NCBI GenBank assembly: GCA_905221605.1
Contig: CAJNDS010002501.1
Span: 965,001-1,029,000 of the forward strand
Reading direction: 5' to 3'
From: Symbiodinium natans
Lineage: Eukaryota > Sar > Dinophyceae > Suessiales > Symbiodiniaceae
Length of the DNA: 64,000 bases
Shown here: positions 33,719-44,300 of the stretch, one piece after another
Numbering within the stretch: position 1 is the stretch's first letter
Layout of the letters: each line of letters begins with the position of its first letter
Made by a program: the position numbers and the translations under genes
Notes under the pieces: generated by a model
Told to the model about the DNA's origin: nothing
Seen by the model: only the letters and a program-made list of their open reading frames with translations
The model's database searches: none

Positions 33719-34216
33719 CTTGGGTGTTCCGTAGTGTTCCGTCCTCGCCCCTTAGCATCCTGATTCCTATCAAGGTCAGTGTCGTTCCCACCTTGCCTCT
33801 GCTGAAGCCATTGCATCGACGCATATCTAGATATGTGCCTATTGACTGAGCTGTGTTCAATGCTTCCTTTTGGGAGGCTTTGGAAAAGGGTTGCGCGATC
33901 TGGGGTTTACAACATGGAGTGCTTGCGGACCACTCTGCGTGCTACAGTGTGGAAAAGACACAGGAAACCATTGTGTTTGCAATAAAGTCTTATCCTAAAT
34001 CGGTTCTTAGCCCACACCCGGGGTACCATGGACTGGACTACATTATTCTTTGCTATACAGCTTTACAAAGCTTGTCCTTCACAAAGTTTCAATGTACTGT
34101 GCTAAAGTGTTAAACTATACCAGGAACCTTTCCTGTCTGCAACTCGCCACTCTCACGACCTTATGGCAAGCCGACTGTCGACCTGAAATCTTTCAGTGGG
34201 ACCCCGTTTGACCCTA

Positions 34217-34312
34217 AACTCCCCCCTTATACTACCAGTCCTTCATAGGGATTATAGTACCGTTATGAGAATCCCTATTCAGGACTTTTCGTATAAGGGG
34301 GAACATCCCAAC
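34217..34312. mobile_element. Foldback element copy (~105-bp family)
   Basis: Arms ACTCCCCCCTTATACTA and GTATAAGGGGGAACATCCCAA enclose the GGGATTATAGTA...GAGAATCCCTA centre. It lies about 35 bp upstream of the phosphatase exon acceptor. Confidence 0.8.
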
Positions 34313-34346
34313 CCTAAACCCTAACGCGGAAGCTGAATCGGCTTAG

Positions 34347-34391
34347 GTCATCTTGGGCACAGATGGCCTGTGGATGTTTCTCAAGGACCAG
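34347..34391 (+). CDS. Exon of a PP2C-type protein phosphatase (partial)
   Basis: After CGGCTTAG|G the frame reads VILGTDGLWMFLKDQ, closely matching the conserved motif of metal-dependent PP2C Ser/Thr phosphatases (FLILASDGLWDVLSNQ-like), including the Asp that binds the catalytic metal. A GC donor follows CAG at 34392, which would continue as an exon ending in phase 0. The usual Asp after DGLW is Met here. Neighbouring PP2C exons (DGHGG, GSTA, VGDSR motifs and the C-terminal DN.T motif) were not found nearby, so this may be one exon of a gene with large introns, or an isolated remnant. Confidence 0.55.
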
Positions 34392-35104
34392 GCTGCGAGG
34401 AGGGCTGGTTCCTGGGGAGGGGAATTCTGCTTGCAGCCAGTTCTTTGACAAGCTGCGGAGGGGTAGGGCTACAACAAGAGCATGCGTCAGAAGAAATTTT
34501 GTGAACTCAGCACTCTTCTATGGCTTTTTTGACCTCCTCAAGTCCGATCTAAGGTGCTTTAGTATTTAGAGTGCGTTTCCGCTTTGTTTTCTTAGGAAGA
34601 AGAACGACTGCAGTTGCTATTGCTAAAGTCTTGTTTTATGTTCATGTTATTGGCGTTGTGAGGAGTCGGAGAATTACGGTTATTGTTGGAGTTGTACAAT
34701 TCCGGCGCAAAGCCCAACACGTTGCCAATACGAGACAGAGCGACATCAATACGTAGAGCAAGCCTGCACAGTAACCGGGCAACTACGCTTGAGGGTGACT
34801 TCCCCCTGGTCTACAAAAAATTGCCACACCACCTGGCGGTTGTTCCGATGTGTGGGCTGCGATCAGGGCCAAAGGGGGACCTTGTGGTCTCTCTAAAGTC
34901 TAGTCTTGTTTTGGATTCCTGTTCTAATGCGGAGGCCTATATCTAGGGCATCCAAAAAGCGAAGTGCCCAGCTGTTGAATGACTATGCAATTTTGGGTGG
35001 CTTCATTGATGCTTATAAAGGGAGTGTTCATGTGGTTTTCTTCCTTTTTTTGGTGCGTGTGTCCTTCTAAACTCCTTCAAGCAAGAAAGCGTCCCTGACA
35101 TGCT
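34392..35104. other. Unassigned stretch downstream of the phosphatase exon
   Basis: The open frame at 34683-34946 is protein-like in its second half (DFPLVYKKLPHHLAVVPM) but unidentified. It could hold further exons of the phosphatase gene; I could not match it to PP2C motifs. Confidence 0.3.
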
Positions 35105-35324
35105 AAACCTAAACCCTAAACCCTACACCCTAAAACCTTACCCCTGAACCCTAAACCCTAAACCCTAAACCTCAAAATCCCTCCCATTCCTCTGCAAGCC
35201 AGGTGGCCACCGATCGAATCAAAGTAGCTGGCAAGTCCAATGACGGGGCCCTGGACATCATCCCGTTGCCCTAAACCCTAAGCCTAAACCCTAAACCCTA
35301 AACCCTAAACCCTAAACCCTAAAC
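35105..35324. repeat. CCCTAAA tracts flanking a small open island
   Basis: Telomere-like tracts at 35105-35175 and 35271-35324. The unique segment between them contains AAGCCAG|G at about 35205 followed by an open frame VATDRIKVAGKSNDGALDII, exon-sized and unidentified. Confidence 0.8.
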
Positions 35325-35447
35325 AGTCCCCTTGATGCTCAGGGTAGTAAGGTCTCAGGCAATTTTGGTGCTTTAGGGGCTAAGGCTAAGGGTTCAGGGG
35401 ATTTAGGGGCTTAGGGGTTTAGGGTTGTCCTGTCCTTCTCTTTGCAG

Positions 35448-35592
35448 ATCAGTTTGAGGCCGTCTTGAAGTCGTCATCCGCAGCCATTGCTTGGCTTCAT
35501 GTGATCACTGAGAGTCCGGGGCATGTTGGCCAGTGTCGGGGGCATGTCTGCTGGAATGGGTACAGAGCAGCAGCCCACACCTTACGCAAATG
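35448..35592 (+). CDS. Candidate internal exon, unknown protein
   Basis: A strong pyrimidine-rich acceptor (CCTTCTCTTTGCAG) sits directly downstream of a TTTAGGG tract, and a consensus |GTGAGT donor lies at 35593. Only one frame is open across the 145 nt. It reads QFEAVLKSSSAAIAWLHVIT and then ESPGHVGQCRG. The acceptor is AG|A rather than AG|G, unlike the GDPD introns. No family recognised. Confidence 0.4.
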
Positions 35593-36246
35593 GTGAGTTC
35601 TCTAGATTAGGACCCGTGTTGAACCCGAAGAAAGGATCGTCATTTGAAACGTCGCCAGCCAGCTGCATCAGAAATCTGGAGCCTTCCAAATCTAGGTTAG
35701 CATGACCCCATGCTGATAGGCTCCAATTCCTGTGGTTCAGTGAACTTTCATGCTGGGTCACAACTCCATCGCTTCACAAGGTCCAGTATGCTGCAACTGC
35801 ACTTGTCCACCAGTCGCGTGACGGTTGGGATGCGCAGCCGGCTTAGTCCGCCACAGCTCACTGTGTCACTGTAGTTGGGAGCAGATCCTTTATGGTTCAG
35901 TCAACGACGGGCCTAGGGACCAATACTTAGTGTCGGTTGATGTCCGTAGGGCAAGTAGCATCTGTCTTCTTGTGGTCTTGTTGTCGCTTTCTTGTGGGAG
36001 TATGCAGTGCAGGCGCTGGTGAAACATAGCTTTCCACTGAGGTCGGAGGTCGTCTGCATCGTCCGTTGTTCCGTGATTTTCGCTTCCGCAGATTTCTAAA
36101 CTACACGCGGGGGAGGTGCCAACTCCACTGAATTAGGGGCTGCAATGCTTTTCGGAGGCCTTAGCTAGGTGCGTGCTAAGAGGAAACTTCGTTAGGCGTT
36201 CTCAGCTCCAACAACAAGAAAAGAGCAAGGACCCTCCAAAAGAATG

Positions 36247-36363
36247 TTAACGCAAACGTGACCTAGAAATCCCTGAATCTCGGATATCCAGAGGCTCGTT
36301 TCCGTTAAGCTGTGTCTTTAACCGCATGATTTCTTCACGCAGCGCCGGCAGTCTAGCTTTTGC
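36247..36363 (-). CDS. Coiled-coil-like gene, candidate last exon
   Basis: Minus strand. It follows a GACAAG|G acceptor and reads AKARLPALREEIMRLKTQLN, a heptad-like amphipathic helix, then NEPLDIRDSG and a stop at 36247. It joins in phase with the 36582-36694 exon through a GC donor, and both sides of the intron start GCA. Function unknown. The coiled coil suggests a structural or cytoskeletal role, which is inference. Confidence 0.4.
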   Translation of the reverse strand, partial: AKARLPALREEIMRLKTQLNGNEPLDIRDSGISRSRLR

Positions 36364-36581
36364 CTTGTCAGCCGCTTTTCCTGAGGATCCACAAACAGAT
36401 GTGGTGCAGGATCTTTGAGGTCTGCGTGGCTTCAGGCTTTACCCTCCGCATGTTCTTAGCTCTTTATAGGCATCGAAACCTCACAGCACAACCCAAAGCC
36501 CTTCCCTTTCAACAGTTGAAGCAGAAGGAGACTGGCATGTGCAAGGGTCTCTCATGACTGAGGATGCAGGAGCAGCTGTGC

Positions 36582-36694
36582 GACTTCATCGATGACATAA
36601 CGCGTGCCGGCGAGTTGCTTGCGGTTCACTTCAAGGGCGAGTCTCTCAGTGCGCCCCTCTGCCACCGATAAACTCGTCGAGCTCATTTCATTCC
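36582..36694 (-). CDS. Coiled-coil-like gene, candidate upstream exon
   Basis: Minus strand. AAACTCAG|G acceptor at the 36694 side. The frame reads SLSVAEGRTERLALEVNRKQ and then LAGTRYVIDEV, and a GC donor ends it at 36582. Joined to 36247-36363 it gives a continuous helical, charged sequence. Earlier exons (higher coordinates) were not identified. Confidence 0.4.
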
Positions 36695-38329
36695 CTGAGT
36701 TTGTTTGAATCAGCAAAGCTGTAGGTGTCCGGTTCAGGCTGTCAGCTAAGGGACAATATCGATACGTGAACCCAGCAGTGTCGACGTAGCATGCTTAGCA
36801 GAGCATGCCAGCGGGAATCTCAGAGTCGGACATATTCCTACAACTCCGGAACGACACCCTTCCTACATTCCGGAATTTAACCTAAAGCATGTGCATGTAG
36901 CAATTAGGGGTCCAAGTTAGTCGCATCTGTGCGTCCTCCCACTTTTCGGTCTTGTGTTTGTGCAGCAGCATGGACATTGCCCGTTTGCTTAGGGCCTTAG
37001 GGTGTACGGCTTCAGAAGAAGAGGCTGCAGGATGATGTTGGATGGTCTGGGCTCGGGCTGTTGAGCTTCACGATCGGGCTCAATCTCCTTCCGTGGCGGG
37101 GTTTGACAGGGTTAGGGGTTTAGGGTTTAGGGGTTAGGGTTTAGGGTTTAGGGTTAGGGTTGTTCAGGGAGTACTCCGACCTGGATCCTCAAGCATGGGG
37201 TCCTTGCCAGGGCGGCTGTCTTCTGGCTGTGAAGCCATGTTGCTCCGACTCGTTTCACCCAGAGATGCGAGGATTGGTTTGCAACTTCAGAGTCGGATCC
37301 CATAGGGTTTAGAGTTTACAGTTTAGGGTTTAGAGTTTAGGGTTTGGTGCCCTAAACAAGGAGACTGCATCGAGGGCAGTGGAACTGGTGCCCAAGGGCA
37401 GAAGCTGTGGACCGTGATCCTCTCCTCGTCCGCCGCCCTTTCCTGTACATAGGCGGCGCTGGCGGGTGAATGTTAGGAACGATATCGAAGTTTGAAAGCA
37501 TGCTGCGAGCAGCTTTCGAGCGGTGCCGACGTGCAACTGGGTTCTGCACCCCTACACGCCAAGCCCGATGTCCTCTTTGGTCGCCTTCTGCTGACGCGGC
37601 GCAGCAGAAAAGGCACTGCTGCGTTCCAGGGAAACTGACTCCATAGGTAAGGCCACCCTCATTCAGGGCCGTGATATATAGGGTTTAGGATTATATAGCG
37701 ATTTAGGATTTAGGGTTTAGGCTTTTGGTTTTAGGGCTTAGGCCTTTAGGGTTTAGGATTCAGGGTTTTGGGTTTACGGGCATCTCCCAGGCCGAGTCCA
37801 TGTAAGGCACCATTGGATAGTAAAAAGGTACAAGGCTCTGGAGGAGTAATTTGCCGGCTTGGGTTTCGAGTTGGGGGTGTAGGATTCTGGGCTTCTCATA
37901 ATCGATTCCCACAGGAAAAAGGCCGTAGAAGGCATAAATGGTTCGGCCAGTGAAGCTTTGAGGTAGAGTCAGGCAATTTGATGGACTGCTTGCTTAGCAA
38001 AACCCACATCTTCAAGGCTGTAGAAGGAATTTCGTGGCGAAGGCGGGTGAAGGGTTGATGTTGACCCCCGTGCGTAAAGCAACAGCCAGCCCCCTAAGGA
38101 GCCCATCATCATAAATAGCTGCTTCGAAGGAACTTGTTTGTTGGCTCTTGAAGCTGCCAGTGAAGGAACATCCTAGCAATCCGTTTTTGTGTCCTAGACT
38201 TGTGTTCTGAAAGAAGTGCTCTTTGGTCTCACAAACCCCGCGCGCACTGCTGCCATATACAGTTTGATTTTGTGGAGATGTTTAACCTGAATAGCTCATT
38301 TTGGGTACCCTCGCAGGGCGCCTGCTGCC
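36695..38329. other. Intergenic or unassigned stretch between divergent genes
   Basis: Lies between the minus-strand coiled-coil exons and the plus-strand GDPD start, so regulatory sequence is expected, but no motif is identifiable. Telomere-like tracts at 37111-37163, 37303-37345 and 37680-37780 surround open islands at about 37171-37300 and 37350-37460 that could be exons. Confidence 0.35.
38301..38329 (+). promoter_or_regulatory. Possible spliced-leader acceptor and short 5'UTR of the GDPD gene
   Basis: TTTTGGGTACCCTCGCAG|G (AG at 38315-38316) is followed 13 bases later by GCTGCCATGG, a favourable start context at 38330. Dinoflagellate mRNAs receive a trans-spliced leader at such AG sites. 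An upstream coding exon spliced at the same AG cannot be excluded, since the frame is open through it. Confidence 0.4.
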
Positions 38330-41300
38330 ATGGAGGCGAAAATGCTGCGTGTGCCGCTCTTGCGAGAAGGTTCGGGCACTGCTGTGTACTTGCAAAGGCA
38401 TCAGTTTCTATCAGCAGCCAGGCATGAGACATCTTGAGCTCCTACGGAGGTACTGAATTATCTCCACGTCTCAGGCCAGTCTAACTCTCAACCCAAATTC
38501 CCGGGCTTGCCCGCACTTTCTACTGCCATGGCCTTCGAGCCATGGCCTTCGAGCCATGATTGCGTCCATGTTGCCAGCGCATGCAGTGACCAGAGCATCC
38601 ATACCCGAACAACCATGATTGCTTGCTGTGTTGTCTTGTAGATGAACTTAGTCCTGCCGGGGTGACAAGCAAAAGAAGGCGCAGAAATATGGCGTTTTTT
38701 CGAGCAGACTCTCCGACCTCCACTTCCTAGGACCACCCTCTTGCTTCAAGAGATCCTGCTTCAGAATTTTGCGATTGCCGAAGCGTGAAACATCGAGTTT
38801 TCGGGCTTTTCCCTGTCGGGCAAAAACTTCCCCGGCTAGAAAGCAAATGCACTCGCCACCCTAAACCCGAAGCCCGAAACCCTAAACCCTAAACTCAAAG
38901 GGGGCGCTGGCACCAAGCCTCTTCTGGTGGCACACCGGGGTGGGGCTGGCGAGGCCCCTGAGATGCCCGGCCACTTCATGGGAGGGCGTTTTAGGGTTTA
39001 GGGTTTAGGGTTTAGGGATTAGGGTTTGCCTAAACACGCAAAATATGGAAACAAATGGCACTTTTAATGGGTTTTGGGCTGCTGTCCGACATACACTTTG
39101 GTCGGATTTAGGGTATCTCTGTTTGTGCTTTTTTAGGGTTTAGGGTTGATAGGGTCTATAGGGCTGCAACGTTAAGGCTTCTGGGTTTTCGGGGGGGGGG
39201 GGGGGGGGGGGGCCATTACGTTCACGGCAGTTCATGAAAATGGGCGCAGCCCAGGAACACCCTGGAGAGTTTGAAGTACTGCATGGACCAAAAGGTGCCC
39301 TTGGTCCAGCATCTTGGCTCTAGATTGGGATTGAGTTCACGCCCCCTGAGACCCTACACACCCTAAACCCCTAAGCCCTACTTAGCCCTAAACGCTGACT
39401 TGGAGAACTACGGGCCCTTGCGGCATGCGAGCGACAGAGACAGGGCATCCTCATACAAAGTCTTCAATTGCAGATTAGACACCGCTGTAGTAGCAAGACT
39501 TGTAGCAGTGAACGTCGTGGCAGTGGTACTCGTATGTGGAGGTAGCTAGGGCAAGTGGGTGATGATAGCATGCCTGTCAACAGGGATAGCATGAATATCA
39601 TCAGACATAGCATTCGTACGGCGTTGCAAAGGCGTTTCAAAGGCGTTGCAGGGGCAGTAGCAGCAATAGCACTTGCAATTCTGAGAAGCTTAGCGTCTAT
39701 CCCATGAAGCTCCCGTCACGGTGCATTCACCACATTCGCCTTTAGGGGCTTAGGGCACCCTAAATCCTAAACCCTAAACCCTTAGGGCTTGCCAGGATGG
39801 ACGTGATGCAGACGAAAGATGGGCAGCTCGTTCTGTTTCATGACCTGCCTCTTGAGAAGAACTTGGAGAAACTGACCGGCCCGAGGCTCAGAAGCACAAG
39901 AAGAGTCCCAGCGGGTGGCCTTTAGGGTTTAGGGCGTTTAGGGTTTAGGGTTAGAGAACCTACAGCTGCGCAGGCGGTTGTCCAAGAAGTCTCGTCCTTC
40001 CCATGTCGTGCTTTGCTTGGTTTGTTATTTCGCACAAGTATGGGGCAGAAAAGCTCCAAGAGTAAGAAGCATCACTGCGCAAAAGTCGCTATCATCTTCT
40101 CATTTCTGATGCTTGCAAGCAGACCAGCGGCTTTCCCCGGCCCAGGTGTCGCCGGTGATATTTCCAACTACGACTACGACGCGCTTCCGGACCCGCTGAA
40201 AAGAGTTCGGGCACTTCTCTCCGAGTGGGAAGCTCACCCTAAACCCTAAAAAAGACTCCGGCCATCTATCCGCCGTAACCTCTGCCCGAAGCGCCTGGCA
40301 ACAAAGAGAGCAAATTTGGGGTAGAGCGGTGACCCGGTTGAGGGTTTAGGGTTCAGGGTTTAGGGCCTTGGTCCGGTGAAAATGGCATGCATGAAGGCTG
40401 TCCTGTGGATCCCTACTGATAGGGTTGGGTTTAGGGTTTAGGGTTTAGGGTTTAGGGTTCAGGGTTCAGGGTTCAGGGTTTAGGGTTTAGGGTTTGGGTT
40501 TAGCGTTTAGGGTTCAGGGGTTAGGGTTTAAAAGCCTATCCAACATGTATGTTCTCATCAGTGAACAGGACTTCAAGACGGAGTTCGAAGCCTCACCCTT
40601 CTTCCCTCCTGGTAGCAAGCCAGTGCCTGTGGGGCAGAGGCGGGACATAGTCAGTTGGAACGCACATGGGGGTTTACGAAAATAGGAGATCCCCTTATTA
40701 AAAAGGGACCCCAAGAAGGTACCCATGTAAAAGGATCAGGGAGGTGGTCTTTCAAATCAGGAGCCGGCGACACCCAAGTCTAGAATTTTCCACGGGCAGC
40801 AGTGGCAGGTGTCCAGGAGGTCAGACTCAAGGCTGAGGCACTTCAGAAAGACGCTAGAATGCAAGACGACACGAGCCATCATCAGAACCTTGTCAATCCA
40901 CGTAGGAAGTAGACCCACGCAGCTCCCCGTCGGGTTCAGTACCTATCCCACAAGCCGGCACAAGCCTAGGCTCTCAGATCTTTTATTTATTCGGCAGCTC
41001 TCTAGATTGTATAGTCCCTTTGGGACACCCCTACTAGGCCACAAGTCCATGTGATCTCACAACGGGTGAGATGATTTTGAGAGCTGGCTTGTGCAATACC
41101 CAAAACTGCTTCCATATACGGTAGGCAGGCTAAATGGCTTGTATCAGATAGCCCTAAACACGAAACCCTTAAATGCGAATTCCTCAACCGAGTCTACCAT
41201 TTGCGTAAGAACCCCAAAAGAATGTTGACAAAAATAGAATCCCTATACGACCGTTGTAGGGAAAAACATTTTTTGGGGGGGTTCTTAAGAAAAAAATAGT

Positions 41301-44300
41301 AGGAGTTGAGGGAGCACACCCGGGAGGCGCATGAGCCTCTTCAGAGATGCCTGCCGCGCCCTTGCCACGTCGGAGCACACCGATATCATCCTCGAGTTCT
41401 GGCAGGCCTTTTGGGTTTAGGGTTTAGGGTTTGCGTGACCTGCCCACCCGGTGGGGCCCTAGGCTGGCTGCAAGAGCAGTACAGGGCAGCTTTCCTGTAG
41501 AATCGTCTACAGTACCGTCGTCCCACTTTGCCAGCTTCGGTAATCGTCCTGGCAGCGGTGCAGCACCCGCCAACCGGAATTCAATGATGTTCAATGTAAG
41601 ACGATAAGCCCCGTGCCTCAGAGAACCTCTTAGGTCGGCCGGTCCGGAGCACAGGGGCACATGCACCGTCTGCGTGAGACGCCAACTGCAGGGGATCGCC
41701 GGGATTCACCGGGTCAAAGGTGCCAGGGATGCCTGCTGTGATCATCAACACTTGGGACGACGCGGTGACGGCCGTGCGAGCGCAGCGTTTACCGGGGGTC
41801 TGGCTCCGACGGAAGGCGGAATGGCCGCATGTTTAGGGTGATGACGCTTATACGGAAAAACCGCATGAAGCTCAGAAAGGATTTTCCCTCCCTTTTTCAG
41901 GCCCAAGGTTGATCTGGTGCACCCTCGAAACCTGCACCCTGCAGGAATCGGAGGCCGTAGTCCTAGCGACTTGGCACAAAGGTTGCGGGAGTGTAAACTG
42001 GGACAAAGGTGCCTTGTTTTCTCGCTTGGCTGAGGGTCTATGGGGTTTGGGGCAGAGTTGATGACCAGCCCTGCTGGTGCTTGTCGTTCAGGGTTTCGCG
42101 ATTGGAGTTCGAACCTTGATGGTTCCTTGACTGGGGGGGGGGGGGCGGGGAGAATGGAGAGAAGGTGCAATCATCCCTAAACCCTAAACCCTAAACCCTA
42201 AACCCTAAACCCGGGCTACAGCGAACCCCGCTGTAGCTGCGCTTTCGCTGCGAAGAAATGCTGGAGTTCCAGCCGCAGCTGCTGCAGCAGGTGCTGAATG
42301 GGGGCCTGAATAATTAGAATAGGGTTTGGGGGGGTTGTTAGTTATATTGTAGTATACTTACAAATGGACCATAAGGGAATACTATTCGTAGTTATTCCGA
42401 CCCCTATATTACCCTAATTCAACGGAACACTTGGCAACTGCAAGTCAAGAATGACCAAGCCTTTCAACGCCATTCACTCCGACCCAGGAAACCTTGAAAG
42501 TCCTTCGCGAGTTCGGCCTACAGAACCGCGTGGCGGCGTGGGGCTCTCCGGAAATCGCTGCGATACAGTAGCTGAGCCAACCTATGGGGGTTTCCGCAGT
42601 TGGGGGGTACCGTACTATTGGGGTCCTTACTATAAGGGACTCCTACCCCATTTTCGGAACCCCAATATAGCTGCCATTGCGGTGGAGCATGTGCCCCTTA
42701 CTGTCACAGCCACACGGACACGAAAGCCCAGCCCGTTTCAGATCGGCTTCGTAGCCCTGAACCCAGCTCTGAAAACCGAACTATCCATCCACATGTTGGC
42801 CCAAAAAGCTCCATGCGACGACATGCAAATCAACCATGCTCTTTCGTAATGCGCACCAGTACCCATTTAGGGTGGGATTCCTCATCATGAACAAGGGACC
42901 CCGACTACCCCCAGGAAAATGGAGCATGTGACATATGGTCAGCTAGCTCTTCAACTCTTGTCTCTTTCTTGTCACACTTAATAAAGGAAAGCCGGGCCGC
43001 ATGCACAATAGGCACCATATTGCTCAGAAGGTCCGATATGGGTAGATGGACCCTTGGGTCCTTGGGGTAGCGGAGCCTTCCCTGCCCAATTGTTGCTTTG
43101 CAAAGGCTAGGTGCCCATATGAACCCCATGAAGCAAAAATAGGGTTCCCTGTGACTTGTTTCGAGGTTGCCACATATGAGCTCGTGTTTTGCAGGCCCTT
43201 CTTCCTGAAAGCTCTCAGCTTCCACAACCTACCGAGCGAAGACCACTTCTTCGGGTTTAGGATGGGTTGTTGCAGGCTTCCAAGTTCGACCTTTCGAGCC
43301 TTCGGTGCTTTCCTGATGGCTGCTCCCGCCCGGGATATTCTGGGCTGCACAGGCAGTGGTGCCGCAATGCGTGTCCGGAGATTCCCGTGATCGTCACCTT
43401 CAAACAGTCCTTCGTCGTCTGGTTTTTCTGGAACGTCGGGTTGCTGCGACGCCAGGCTGCAAGTCGCAACCCAACGCAAGGGCTCTGAGTCTCTGAGGCC
43501 TCAAAGTAACCATAAAGGTATGAGGTATGAACGATGCGTCTCTTGTTTGCCTGGCGGGGTGACAGGGCATGCCGAGGCTTCCCGGATTCGGCATTCAACC
43601 ATCTTCTCCCCAAGGATGCGGATACCCGACGTCGCGGCTGCTCCCCTTCTTTTCCGAGCAAGAGCCCCGAGTGGTGTTCAACGTGCTCCATGTGTCTGAG
43701 GCCTGAGAAGCTTGGAGTTCCGAGTTTTAAAAGGTGCTGAGTTGAGACTGCGGCTGCTAGGGCATGGAGGGTTGGTTCATAGGGTACATCCAGGGCTTAT
43801 TGAAGGGTGCACTTAGGGCGTCTAGATAGGGTCCTCGGCTCAAAGTTTATCAGCTTGCAAACAGGGATGTTCCCGCTTATACTAACACTTCTTAAAATGG
43901 ATTCTAGTAACCCCCAATTAACATCCTTATGATGGACTGTTATAAGTTTCAGGGGAACATACCAAGACAAGCATCGTGACAGGGCCTCCCCAGCGCGATC
44001 TTCAAGCTCGCCAAAGTCGATCCGGACCGATCGCCACTGCGCGCCGGCGTGATTCGCCTGCTGCTGCGCCTCCTCAAGGCCTCCGGGTACCCTAAGCCCA
44101 TCCTAAACCCTAAACCCTGAAGCCAAAACCCTAAACCCTTAAACCCTTGTGTTGGGGGCTCTATAAATATGGGGCTAGCAAAGCTTCAATGGTGGCTGTT
44201 TGCCTGGTTCCTTAAAAAAACGGGCGGCGCAAACCCAGAACCCCAGAGACCCATATTGAACCCTATATGTGTCGCGTCCCATGGAGCCTCTTGATGGTCT

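Noticed and set aside
41424..41666. Minus-strand frame of 80 codons with good composition inside GDPD intron 7
   Set aside because: No splice or domain support; it lies antisense within an intron of a well-supported gene. An independent nested gene cannot be excluded but is not supported.
43024..43479. Minus-strand open frame of 151 codons with protein-like composition and plausible acceptor and GTAGGT donor
   Set aside because: It is antisense to GDPD exon 9 (43353-43447). The plus strand carries PEIPVIVTF and joins in phase with the exons on both sides.
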